Origin: Candidatus Parcubacteria bacterium
GTDB lineage: Bacteria; Patescibacteria; ABY1; UBA1558; GWA2-36-10
Direction of reading: 5' to 3'
Assembly: GCA_018669975.1 (NCBI GenBank)
Contig: JABHSK010000001.1
Coordinates: 158,228 to 222,227 of the forward strand
Length of the DNA: 64,000 nt
Shown piece by piece: positions 42,550 to 49,970 of the stretch. The notes under the pieces were generated by a model. It ran no database searches. It worked only from the letters and a program-made list of their open reading frames with translations, and was not told where the DNA came from. Within the stretch, counting starts at the first letter, position 1. Every line of letters begins with the position of its first letter. Position numbers and translations under genes: made by a program.

Positions 42550-42593
42550 GAGGTCCTGTTCGGCTACTACGCCGAGCGGGACCTCTTTTTTTC
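42550..42593 (+). terminator. Terminator of the exported 155-aa protein gene
   Basis: GAGGTCC/GGGACCTC-type stem with inner CGGC/GCCG, followed by a run of T's. Confidence 0.9.
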
Positions 42594-42618
42594 CTTATTT
42601 TTTAAGTATTTCATACTA

Positions 42619-42647
42619 TTGACAAAAATATGAATATATGATATAAT
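42619..42647 (+). promoter_or_regulatory. Promoter of the 226-aa cassette gene
   Basis: TTGACA (42619-42624), a 17-bp spacer and TATAAT (42642-42647). The leader holds ATTCCCC/GGGGAAT arms (42653-42659, 42688-42694) and the motif GAACCTTAAAATCACTC at 42701. Confidence 0.85.
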
Positions 42648-42746
42648 GCTTTATTCCCCTGGACAATCTCGATAATACATATTTGCTGGGGAATTCGCAA
42701 GAACCTTAAAATCACTCAAAACGACTCTATCAGGAGGCACAAGCAC

Positions 42747-43427
42747 ATGGAAGCCAAAACCGAAAAAATCACCACCGTTGACACCACCGACACTCGAGAA
42801 AACCCCCGCCCTTTCACTGCCCTGCTTTTCTTTCGCAAGGAAGAGGAAGGAAACGCCACCGTCCTGCGCGCCGAATATGGCATGGGGCTCCCCCAGAGCT
42901 GCTACGTCTACGTCGACCAGGAGGACGATTCCCGCAACGGCATCCGTGAAGGATGGAACCTGGTCTGGGTATCGATCAAGCTGACGGCCGGCAAGGCCTA
43001 CGCTCGCATCGTCAAGAAGGAGGACGCTCTCCGCTATCGCCTGCAGTGCCTGGTCGCACAGCAAAAGCTGGCGGAAGCCAAGGCTCCCAAGGTGGCTGAC
43101 ACCTCGGAAGACGAGAAGACCGTCCTGGCCATGCTGTTCGCCAAGAACACACCCTACACCGATCGCAAGAGCGGCAACACCACGGTGAAGCCGATCTTCA
43201 AGTACGGTCAGGGTATCGGGGGCCGCGGTGGTCACACCGTATTCGTCCACAAGGACGCCCTCGACATGATCACCAACGAAGGCTGGTACCTGTGTGTACT
43301 GAATCGCAGTGCGCTGCGACTGAAGTACAGCTTCGCCAAGCCCTACCTGGTGAGTCAGTACATCGCCGAGATCATCGACGCCATGCAGGCGCAGTTGACT
43401 CGTTGCGGGTACTCCATGAGTTACTAG
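42747..43427 (+). CDS. Hypothetical GC-rich protein, 226 aa
   Basis: Not recognised. The product is soluble, with two apparently related halves: PRPFTALLFFRKEEEGNATVL and, later, KNTPYTDRKSGNTTVKPIF, each followed by strand-rich stretches ending in GW (REGWNLVWV, NEGWYLCVL), suggesting an internal duplication separated by an Ala/Lys-rich linker (QQKLAEAKAPKVAD). It is clearly GC-rich, with a CAGGAGG site before the ATG. Stand-alone cassette. Confidence 0.75.
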   Translation: MEAKTEKITTVDTTDTRENPRPFTALLFFRKEEEGNATVLRAEYGMGLPQSCYVYVDQEDDSRNGIREGWNLVWVSIKLTAGKAYARIVKKEDALRYRLQCLVAQQKLAEAKAPKVADTSEDEKTVLAMLFAKNTPYTDRKSGNTTVKPIFKYGQGIGGRGGHTVFVHKDALDMITNEGWYLCVLNRSALRLKYSFAKPYLVSQYIAEIIDAMQAQLTRCGYSMSY

Positions 43428-43446
43428 GAAACTCCTAGTACAGACA

Positions 43447-43483
43447 ACCGGTTCCGCAAGACATCTTGCGGGGCCGGTTTTTT
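43447..43483 (+). terminator. Terminator of the 226-aa cassette gene
   Basis: ACCGG/CCGGT and CCGCAAGA/TCTTGCGG arms followed by T6. Confidence 0.9.
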
Positions 43484-43491
43484 CATTGTTT

Positions 43492-43517
43492 AAAAAAGAC
43501 TCCCTCGAAAGGGAGTC
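43492..43517 (-). terminator. Terminator overlapping the HsmA-like stop
   Basis: GACTCCCT/AGGGAGTC stem with T's on the minus strand; the stem includes part of the stop codon at 43516-43518. Confidence 0.8.
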
Positions 43518-43863
43518 ACTTGGGAATTCCAGTAAAAAAGGCTACTAACCACAAGGCCCAGGCCCACACTGAATACTTAGTAAACAATTCTTGGCAACGC
43601 CCTCCTCTAGCTAATGAGTCTACGGCCCACAATAAATGGATCAACATAATAACTAAAGCTAACAAGCCACAAAAGCTATGCAAATGAAGAGCAAAACCTC
43701 CGTTTTGATAACCCATCATAGTGGTGCCGATAATATCGCATATCAAGGCTAGAACAAATATAATGAGCATCCAAGGCATTAGACGTTTTTTGATTTTCTC
43801 TGACCAAATGGCCGTGGTGTATAGCAGTAGAGCAAGTGCTATAAACAGAATGGCTACAGGCAT
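43516..43863 (-). CDS. HsmA-family membrane protein
   Basis: A 115-aa protein with four membrane helices: MPVAILFIALALLLYTTAIW, MPWMLIIFVLALICDIIGTTMMG, LHLHSFCGLLALVIMLIHLLWAV and WAWALWLVAFFTGIP. The H-x-H and later His suggest heme or metal binding, as in the HsmA (TIGR03987-type) family; the match is from memory of the pattern. AAGGAGG lies 5 nt before the ATG at 43863, so the frame's earlier GTG at 43869 is rejected. Confidence 0.7.
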   Translation of the reverse strand: MPVAILFIALALLLYTTAIWSEKIKKRLMPWMLIIFVLALICDIIGTTMMGYQNGGFALHLHSFCGLLALVIMLIHLLWAVDSLARGGRCQELFTKYSVWAWALWLVAFFTGIPK

Positions 43864-43948
43864 GATCACCTCCTTGAGAATATTTTGAAATAACCCTAAT
43901 AATAAGCTTATTATAATCCTTTAAGCCAATAAAGCAAGCTTATTATCG

Positions 43949-43977
43949 TTGACAAAATAGCTAAAAAATGATATACT
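43949..43977 (+). promoter_or_regulatory. Promoter of the beta-barrel-like gene
   Basis: TTGACA (43949-43954), a 17-bp spacer, TATACT (43972-43977). The leader has a TTCGC/GCGAA hairpin and GAACCTTAAAAACCTC at 44005. Confidence 0.85.
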
Positions 43978-44037
43978 TATACATTCGCAATGGCGAAGTT
44001 TAGAGAACCTTAAAAACCTCAGAGAAAGGGAAAACAC

Positions 44038-44877
44038 ATGCGCAAGTTGAGCATCACTCTATTCCTAATCACCGTCCTCGCTCTTCCCCTGACAGCTCTG
44101 GCTGCCCAACCCGACAGCCTGCAGGTCTACGCCTTTGGTGCCAACACCAACACCTTCGAACAGAAAGAGGCTGGTTACCACCAATTCGACTGGACCCGTG
44201 CTGGCTTCCGTGCCTACAAGAACGACTTCATGTTTCGTGTGGAGTACGACTACAGCTCAAGCTCCATGAAATACTCCTACCTGGAGTACAGTCGGTCATA
44301 TCACAACTGGAAGCTCGGCGGTCAGTGGGGCAAGTATCTCATCCCGGTGATGTACAATTACCCCGGACCCTCCACACGCCCGATGCCTCGCTGGGGCTAT
44401 GCTATCAAAGACGTACCGGTCTACGGTACTGGAATGTCGGCATATGCCAAACGCGACTGGTTCAAGCTCCAGGTTGGTCAATTTGACTTCGACGACTACG
44501 TCGTCAATGTCCAGGCTGGCCCGATTCGCGCCTGGTGGATCAAGGATCAAGCTCAGGGCATGTTCCTGAAACAATCCCTGCACCCCTGGCTAAATCTGTT
44601 TGCTGGCTGGACCAACTACGAAGATCACTCCAATCGTAAGTTCCCAGAACGTCGCAACGCGGCCTTCGTGCAAAATCACGTTCGCCTGAGTGATCGGGTA
44701 CGAGTATTCATGCACCAAGACTTCGGTGACTTCAAAGGTGCCTTTATCGGCGGACTGAGCTACTCGCTCTTTACCAACGATGTGGAAAACACCATCGGCA
44801 TCTTCTATGACACCGACAACTTGTGGCAGGCTCGCGTCACTTTCAGCTTCAGTCAAATATTCCGACTGGAATCCTAA
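44038..44877 (+). CDS. Exported beta-barrel-like (porin-type) protein, 279 aa
   Basis: A Sec signal peptide (MRKLSITLFLITVLALPLTALA) precedes about 255 residues of short alternating strands rich in Tyr, Trp and Phe (for example FRVEYDYSSSSMKYSYLEYSRSY, WRKLGG-like turns, LSYSLFTNDVENTIGIFYDTD), ending in RVTFSFSQIFRLES. This is how outer-membrane barrels look, and no helix-type membrane segment is present. Barrel proteins are not expected in monoderm Patescibacteria. AAAGGGAAAA precedes the ATG; the 110-aa gene follows after 12 bp. Confidence 0.7.
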   Translation: MRKLSITLFLITVLALPLTALAAQPDSLQVYAFGANTNTFEQKEAGYHQFDWTRAGFRAYKNDFMFRVEYDYSSSSMKYSYLEYSRSYHNWKLGGQWGKYLIPVMYNYPGPSTRPMPRWGYAIKDVPVYGTGMSAYAKRDWFKLQVGQFDFDDYVVNVQAGPIRAWWIKDQAQGMFLKQSLHPWLNLFAGWTNYEDHSNRKFPERRNAAFVQNHVRLSDRVRVFMHQDFGDFKGAFIGGLSYSLFTNDVENTIGIFYDTDNLWQARVTFSFSQIFRLES

Positions 44878-44889
44878 GGAGGTCTTCCA

Positions 44890-45222
44890 ATGCCTAATAT
44901 CATGATGATCGGATTCGATGGTAGTGAATACGAAGAAAAAAAGGCTATCATCGACGCCACCATGCAGAAACTCGGTTTGGGTGATGATGCTGTCACTACC
45001 CACTTTGGTCGAAACAATGTCGACAGTCGAATTGGCTGCCTGGTCACCTCTTGTTGCGGTCAGCGTATCAACAGCCCATACATCGTGGTCCGTTCCACTG
45101 GTGGAATGAAAGAGATCGACATGATCATAGCGGCCCTCAAGGCCAATAATATCGGTGTCGATTGCGAAAAACAATCCCTTCCTGAGAATGGCTTCATCGA
45201 AGCCAATGACATGAGGAGCTAA
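44890..45222 (+). CDS. Hypothetical small alpha/beta protein, 110 aa
   Basis: Not recognised. The pattern MMIGFDGSEYEEKKAIIDATMQKLG, then strand-helix units to DMIIAALKANNIGVDCE, suggests a ferredoxin-like or tautomerase-like cytosolic domain. It has a Cys pair in LVTSCCGQ. AAGGAGG precedes the ATG. Co-transcribed with the barrel-like gene; a terminator follows. Confidence 0.7.
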   Translation: MPNIMMIGFDGSEYEEKKAIIDATMQKLGLGDDAVTTHFGRNNVDSRIGCLVTSCCGQRINSPYIVVRSTGGMKEIDMIIAALKANNIGVDCEKQSLPENGFIEANDMRS

Positions 45223-45233
45223 AGCTCTGTATG

Positions 45234-45268
45234 ACGGCCGAACCCCCTGGGTTCGGCCGTTTTTTATT
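45234..45268 (+). terminator. Terminator of the barrel-like operon
   Basis: ACGGCCGAACCC/GGGTTCGGCCGT stem with a minimal loop and T6. Confidence 0.92.
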
Positions 45269-45279
45269 ACCTTAATATA

Positions 45280-45308
45280 TTGACAAACACATACTTTTAT
45301 GATAATTT
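45280..45308 (+). promoter_or_regulatory. Promoter of the RNA ligase operon
   Basis: TTGACA (45280-45285) with TAATTT at 17 bp (45303-45308) or GATAAT at 15 bp. The leader carries GATCCTTAAAAACTTTCA at 45323. Confidence 0.6.
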
Positions 45309-45358
45309 GCCAAGTCTATTTGGATCCTTAAAAACTTTCAACCAAAGGAAGGTAAAAC

Positions 45359-46486
45359 GTGAAAAGAAAGCCTGCATTGAGAAACCTGCGCCAGTTCATC
45401 GAACTGATGGTGTCTTGTAATGTTAATGACCACCAATCTTGGAAAGCTTTTGCTGTAGAATATAAACCTGAAATTGGCCGTTTATTTGGCTACTCACAAG
45501 ACGAAGGCTTACCATCTATCACTTCTGTGGTTAAACCATTTTTCCATCCTGAATTACCGCTAATTGGCTTGAACTACACGCCAGTAGCTCATAACACTCT
45601 ACACGCCTTTCCTCAGGGCTGGACTGATGAGCTTAGGCTCTGCCGAGGCATTATTTTTGACCGTAATGGTCAGCTAGTGGCCCTGCCGTTTCCTAAGTTT
45701 TTCAACTATGGCGAGCACCCGGAAACTCAAGATATCCCTGACCTACCTTTTGAGGCTACTCTCAAACAGGATGGACACCTAGGAATTATTTTCCGTTATC
45801 AGGATAAATTTATTCTGACTACTCGTGGCTCTTTTAAGAGTAATAGCTCTCTCTTGGGCAACCGTATGTTATCTCGCTATGTACGAGAAAATAACTGGCA
45901 ACGTCATTTTCCGACCAATCTAACTCTACTGGTGGAAATCATCCACCCAGATACTAAGGTTTACGTCGACTATGACGGCCAAAAGCAATTCACTATTATC
46001 GGCGCTAATAGCACGGCTACTATGGCTGACTATGGTTATAAGCGTTTGCTGAGCTACGGTAAAAAATTGAATTTGGAAGTATCCCCTATCTGGACTGGTC
46101 GTTCTGTCAATGACCTGGTGGAATTGATGAAAGATCGTTCAGTGGAAAATACTGAGGGTTACGTAATTCGTTTCCAAAACGGATTACGCGTCAAGGTAAA
46201 ATTCCAAACTTACATAGGTTATATGGTAGCTGACAAACTCAGCTTCACCTATCTGATGAATCGGATGATCAGTGGCAACCTGGAAAGGATGCTGTCTACT
46301 CTACCCGAGGAAATCTATCAGATAGCTCTGGAAATGTTGGGTCGTACCATGCTGCTCCTAAGTACGCCTGGTACAGCCAAAGAAAAATGGCGCCAGCTCT
46401 ATACACTGGTACCATCTGAGCAATCAACATCCTATTTCCAATTAATCTGCCGCAAGTTCGTCAAACACATGACTAATACGGCCTAA
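45359..46486 (+). CDS. T4 RNA ligase 1-like (Rnl1/RnlA family) RNA ligase
   Basis: ATP-dependent RNA ligase, 375 aa, joining 3'-OH and 5'-phosphate RNA ends. The nucleotidyltransferase motifs are in order: motif I EATLKQDGHLG with Lys136 as the AMP-accepting residue, CRGIIFDRNGQLVALPFPKFFNYGE just before it, motif IV TEGYVIRF and motif V VKVKFQTY. The helical C-terminal part may give tRNA specificity, as in T4 Rnl1, which repairs cleaved anticodon loops. GTG start with GGAAGG 6 nt upstream. No polynucleotide kinase-phosphatase gene is adjacent. Confidence 0.88.
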   Translation: MKRKPALRNLRQFIELMVSCNVNDHQSWKAFAVEYKPEIGRLFGYSQDEGLPSITSVVKPFFHPELPLIGLNYTPVAHNTLHAFPQGWTDELRLCRGIIFDRNGQLVALPFPKFFNYGEHPETQDIPDLPFEATLKQDGHLGIIFRYQDKFILTTRGSFKSNSSLLGNRMLSRYVRENNWQRHFPTNLTLLVEIIHPDTKVYVDYDGQKQFTIIGANSTATMADYGYKRLLSYGKKLNLEVSPIWTGRSVNDLVELMKDRSVENTEGYVIRFQNGLRVKVKFQTYIGYMVADKLSFTYLMNRMISGNLERMLSTLPEEIYQIALEMLGRTMLLLSTPGTAKEKWRQLYTLVPSEQSTSYFQLICRKFVKHMTNTA

Positions 46487-46496
46487 GGAGGTAAAC

Positions 46497-46712
46497 ATGA
46501 GCGTTTCTTTAACCACAAACAGCCACGGAGAACTCCAAGGCTGTGGCTTTAATGGCGCGGATACTCGCACCGTACATATCGGTGAATATGAAATCCCGCT
46601 GGAGGAATTCTGCGGTCTGGCTGCTGCCATTCTTGGTGGCGGCATGGTCGGCTGGAGAGGCCAAAAGCCTGAGTGCGTTGAAAAGGCTGTCGAATTAATC
46701 AACAGCCGTTAA
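46497..46712 (+). CDS. Hypothetical small protein, 71 aa
   Basis: Not recognised. Gly-rich with HIGEYEIPLEEFCGLAAAILGGG in the middle. TAAGGAGGTAAAC precedes the ATG with ideal spacing, and the gene lies 10 bp after the RNA ligase, so it is real and co-transcribed. The LAAAILGGGMVGW stretch could be an amphipathic or short membrane helix. Confidence 0.75.
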   Translation: MSVSLTTNSHGELQGCGFNGADTRTVHIGEYEIPLEEFCGLAAAILGGGMVGWRGQKPECVEKAVELINSR

Positions 46713-46727
46713 ACTTTCCTTTTATTG

Positions 46728-46752
46728 CCCCGAACATCAGTTCGGGGTTTTT
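46728..46752. terminator. Terminator between convergent genes
   Basis: CCCCGAAC/GTTCGGGG-type stem then TTTTTATTTTA. It may serve both the RNA ligase operon and the FN3 gene. Confidence 0.85.
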
Positions 46753-46755
46753 ATT

Positions 46756-49149
46756 TTACTTAAATGCCTCTAGCCAACCAAAGGTCTCTTCTACATTCCT
46801 CATAATGACCTGGAAGACTGATTCTTGTTGTTTAGGTGTTAAAATTGTATAAGTTCTTGATCTAGATGAATTACCTTCAGTATCAGTACTCTCTACTTGG
46901 AATCTATAGATAGCACCTGGATTAAAGTTAGTAATAACTACTACATGATGCCTAGCATAGTTTTCATCTCTTGGACTAGTTTTAGTAAGTTCTTCACCTG
47001 CATTACCTGCTCCTTCTTCATAATACACTCTAGAGGTAGATGGTTCATTGGTATACCAAGAGATAATAGCTTGTACTTTAGTTTCTTTACCTAGAGAAAG
47101 AGCTGCGTCTGTCTTTACTTGTCTGATAATAGGTGGAAGATTGTCATCGCTGGTAGCGAAAGAAGGGATAGTTTGGGCGATTGTACTATCATTTTGGGTG
47201 TTTCCATACATCTCTACCTGATACAACACACCTGCCTCTAAACCATCAACTGTTAATTGATGAATAGTGGTAAGTATTTCGTTCTTTTCTGTGCGTTTAT
47301 CTTCCACTGCTAAATTGCCGCCTTTATATGGTGTATAACTAACATTAGAATCAGTTGGTACGGTAGTCACCCATTTAAATACTACTTCTTCAGTAGAAAT
47401 TATATCGGTAGTATAACTTTCTATCTCAGCCAATTCCGCTAAAGTAACAAAACTAAAATCTTTTGATTTAGCTGAAGCACCGCTAGGGCTTTCACTCTCA
47501 ATATTGTAATGATAGATTGCTTCTGGCTCTAAACCAATTAAATTAACCTCATGTGTATTAGTAAGAGCATCTAAGTCACCCAGTGTATGTTCGTAGTCTA
47601 CATTGTTTTCATAATAATTAGCGCTTGCATAACTAACTATTGAATTTGACTCTTTGTCTGTAGTCCAACCAATGGAAGCCGCACTAGCCCCAACTGTCAG
47701 CGCAGGTTCTCCTGAAATAATTGGTGGTGGTACAAAACTAGCCAAATCTGAAACATGCTCTATCACACCACTTTTGAATGTTCCCAAAGACACCTCAGAA
47801 GACATCTTTTCAAAGAAACTAGTAGCTTGTTCAACCGTGTTTAAAAAACTATCATCAGTAGCAGTGCCTTCGCCTTCACCTTCACCGCCATCAAGTCCTC
47901 CATCTCCACTATCAGCTAAAAATGATCCTGTAGAAAATGTAGCTTCTTCGACTTCTCCGATATTACCACCGGTATCAATAGCTAATACTTTATATTTATA
48001 AATAGTTTCTGGTAATAGTCCTGTGATATTCATTTCATGAAGTCTGGTAGCCTTTTCTAGTGCTTTAGAGCTAATAATAGAGTTTTCATCTGTATTATCT
48101 ACACCAAATTGTATTACTGAGATAGCGTTCTCACTAGTTTCCCAAGTAATCTTGGCTAAATCTGAATCTTCACTACTAACATTAACTTTAGTAATCTTAG
48201 GTGCAATCCAATCTCCTGAGCTACCACCACCTCCGCCGCTACAAGAAAAACCTTCCAAAGCTACGTCAGCAGCTGTACCTTCTCTGAGCACCACCTCTGC
48301 TTCAGTAGATAGTTGTTCTAGGGTAGTAAACTCTGTTCCTACTGTACTAGTAGCGCTGTTACCTGACTGGTCGACTGAAGTAACTACATAGAAATATCTA
48401 GAGCTGTTAGCTAAAGGAGTAATCACTATGCTGTGGGAAATATTGTAATCAGACGTCACTCGTGTAGAGCTAGTATATACACCTTCGACACTACCAAAGT
48501 ATACCTGTGAATTAGCTGCCTCGTCTGTAGTCCACTCTATTACCACATCGTCGTCAGTAATCACATCAGTAGCCACAGAAGTAATAACTGGTGCTACAGA
48601 ATCTGAGGTAGTATTGAAATAATAATAATCTCCACCATTATTATCTGTAGCAACTCCTGATTTAACGTAAAAATAATATTTAGTCCCTAAAGTCAAATCG
48701 GCAATATCCACAGAGTGTTCTTTTACTGAATCAGTATCAGTAGGCGTCACTGTATATCCACTCATATCTGAGTTAGTAGAATAATACACCGTAGAATCTG
48801 AATTTATGTCTGTATTCCAAGTAATAGTAACTGTAGTATTTTGTACTGCTGAAGCAGAGGTGTTGGATATAGCTGGACCAGCTAGCGTGGCAAAAGAATA
48901 ACCATCACCACCACTGTTGTCGGTAGCTACGGCATTACTAGGATCAGCTGATTTTGCCTGATAATAATATGTAGTATTAGGAGTTAACCCAGTTAACACA
49001 ACTGAACGAGTAGAGGTGGTCATGGTGGTTACACTATCTTCATGTGCGTCGAGCCCTACGCTCGTCACGTCCAAGAAATACCCTTTGACCTCGAGGCTAT
49101 CGAGGCTATCCCGATCAAGATGAACTGGAGACAAGATATCGATGACCAC
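46756..49149 (-). CDS. Fibronectin type III-repeat surface protein, 5' end disrupted
   Basis: About 797 aa of FN3 repeats, each with strands such as VTITWNTDINSDSTVYYS and GLTPNTTYYYQAKS and the recurring TxEAxSxVxYG-like pattern. There are at least six repeats, with a Gly-rich linker (CSGGGGGSSGDW) near the middle and a Gly/Glu linker (DGGLDGGEGEGEG). Such proteins are extracellular, yet there is no signal peptide. The first 36 or so residues of the frame are the reverse complement of the GC-rich gene tail at 49042-49191, so the true N-terminus is missing. Probable stand-in start ATG at 49149. Confidence 0.8.
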   Translation of the reverse strand: MVIDILSPVHLDRDSLDSLEVKGYFLDVTSVGLDAHEDSVTTMTTSTRSVVLTGLTPNTTYYYQAKSADPSNAVATDNSGGDGYSFATLAGPAISNTSASAVQNTTVTITWNTDINSDSTVYYSTNSDMSGYTVTPTDTDSVKEHSVDIADLTLGTKYYFYVKSGVATDNNGGDYYYFNTTSDSVAPVITSVATDVITDDDVVIEWTTDEAANSQVYFGSVEGVYTSSTRVTSDYNISHSIVITPLANSSRYFYVVTSVDQSGNSATSTVGTEFTTLEQLSTEAEVVLREGTAADVALEGFSCSGGGGGSSGDWIAPKITKVNVSSEDSDLAKITWETSENAISVIQFGVDNTDENSIISSKALEKATRLHEMNITGLLPETIYKYKVLAIDTGGNIGEVEEATFSTGSFLADSGDGGLDGGEGEGEGTATDDSFLNTVEQATSFFEKMSSEVSLGTFKSGVIEHVSDLASFVPPPIISGEPALTVGASAASIGWTTDKESNSIVSYASANYYENNVDYEHTLGDLDALTNTHEVNLIGLEPEAIYHYNIESESPSGASAKSKDFSFVTLAELAEIESYTTDIISTEEVVFKWVTTVPTDSNVSYTPYKGGNLAVEDKRTEKNEILTTIHQLTVDGLEAGVLYQVEMYGNTQNDSTIAQTIPSFATSDDNLPPIIRQVKTDAALSLGKETKVQAIISWYTNEPSTSRVYYEEGAGNAGEELTKTSPRDENYARHHVVVITNFNPGAIYRFQVESTDTEGNSSRSRTYTILTPKQQESVFQVIMRNVEETFGWLEAFK

Positions 49150-49191
49150 AACGCTGGTAAAATCAAAACTTTATGCCGGCACGATGGATAA
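49042..49191 (+). pseudogene. 3' fragment of a GC-rich cassette gene
   Basis: In-frame GC-rich coding tail on the plus strand: VEPYARHVQEIPFDLEAIEA to KTLCRHDG, ending at TAA 49189-49191 and followed by a cassette-type terminator at 49202-49229. No ribosome site precedes any start, and the upstream sequence is FN3-encoding on the other strand. The 5' part of the gene is absent. The parent protein is not recognised. Confidence 0.65.
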
Positions 49192-49201
49192 AAAATTATT
49201 G

Positions 49202-49229
49202 GGCCGTTGTCAAACAACGGCTCTTTTTA
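49202..49229 (+). terminator. Terminator of the truncated cassette gene
   Basis: GCCGTTGT/ACAACGGC stem with a 3-nt loop followed by TCTTTTTAT. Confidence 0.85.
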
Positions 49230-49235
49230 TTTATA

Positions 49236-49264
49236 TTGACAAAATACATAAAACATAGTATATT
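49236..49264 (+). promoter_or_regulatory. Promoter of the 174-aa membrane protein gene
   Basis: TTGACA (49236-49241), a 17-bp spacer and TATATT (49259-49264). Confidence 0.8.
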
Positions 49265-49329
49265 CATTAGATTTTCCGTACACTTCATATTATTTACTTC
49301 ATCCAAACTCAAACCTAGGAGCGTAAATC

Positions 49330-49854
49330 ATGCGCAGAAAAACACCTCTTATACTCATTATTGTGGCTGTAATCGGCGTATTGGGCCTGATTGGCTACTA
49401 CAACCTGCACACTGGTCGAACCGCATCCCGCCTCGGTGGCAAGGAACACCGTCAAATTCTGTCCGTGGAAAACATGGAAACCTTTATCAGTATCAGCTTT
49501 TCCAAAAAGGATGACTCCACCGTCAAGGACATCACTTTCCTGGCTGCTGATGGCTATCACTACACCAAAGAATTCAAGGATGTCAGTCCTCTCGAGGGCG
49601 TAATCCGCTGGATTCCTCATGGAGAGGAAAGTTCTGCTGTCCGCACTCGGGCTATTTCCCGCTGGACCGGCAAAGCAGTCCACATGGAACTTCCCGATGA
49701 TTTTAATCGGATGCTCGGTGTCGATGTCGACAGCGAAAACGGTTCCAAGAATGTGACTTATCGCAGCACTGATGGCAACATCTACTCCAAGGAATACCGC
49801 GACGGTTGGATTGACCGTAAATTCCAAGGCTGGATAGAAGTCAAAGGCAAATAA
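49330..49854 (+). CDS. Membrane-anchored extracytoplasmic protein, 174 aa
   Basis: Not recognised. One N-terminal membrane helix (TPLILIIVAVIGVLGLIGYY) follows an Arg/Lys start, then a soluble domain made of two similar halves: ISISFSKKDDSTVKDITFLAADGYHYTKEFKD and DVDSENGSKNVTYRSTDGNIYSKEYRDGW, each with a DG-x-x-Y-x-KE pattern, so it appears internally duplicated. TAGGAG precedes the ATG. A stand-alone cassette. Confidence 0.75.
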   Translation: MRRKTPLILIIVAVIGVLGLIGYYNLHTGRTASRLGGKEHRQILSVENMETFISISFSKKDDSTVKDITFLAADGYHYTKEFKDVSPLEGVIRWIPHGEESSAVRTRAISRWTGKAVHMELPDDFNRMLGVDVDSENGSKNVTYRSTDGNIYSKEYRDGWIDRKFQGWIEVKGK

Positions 49855-49866
49855 TATCCTTATACA

Positions 49867-49892
49867 GGGTGGCCCACGGGTCACCTTTTTTT
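49867..49892 (+). terminator. Terminator of the 174-aa gene
   Basis: GGTGGCCC/GGGTCACC-type stem (one mismatch) followed by T7. Confidence 0.8.
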
Positions 49893-49893
49893 A

Positions 49894-49922
49894 TTGACAT
49901 ACTAAGCAATTTATTGTAATTT
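49894..49922 (+). promoter_or_regulatory. Promoter of the histidine phosphatase gene
   Basis: TTGACA (49894-49899) with TAATTT at 17 bp (49917-49922). The leader has GAACTTTTAAACCC at 49938, before TGGAGGT. Confidence 0.6.
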
Positions 49923-49970
49923 ATACTAATTCACTTTGAACTTTTAAACCCTAAACTGGAGGTAATACAA

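Noticed and set aside
42651..43250. 199-codon minus-strand frame opposite the 226-aa gene
   Set aside because: No ribosome site or promoter; shadow of a GC-rich coding sequence whose promoter, SD and terminator are all on the plus strand.
44590..45174. 194-codon minus-strand frame opposite the barrel-like and 110-aa genes
   Set aside because: Shadow frame spanning two plus-strand genes with good ribosome sites.
49315..49884. 189-codon minus-strand frame opposite the 174-aa membrane protein
   Set aside because: Plus-strand gene has promoter, SD, membrane helix and terminator; the antisense frame has none.
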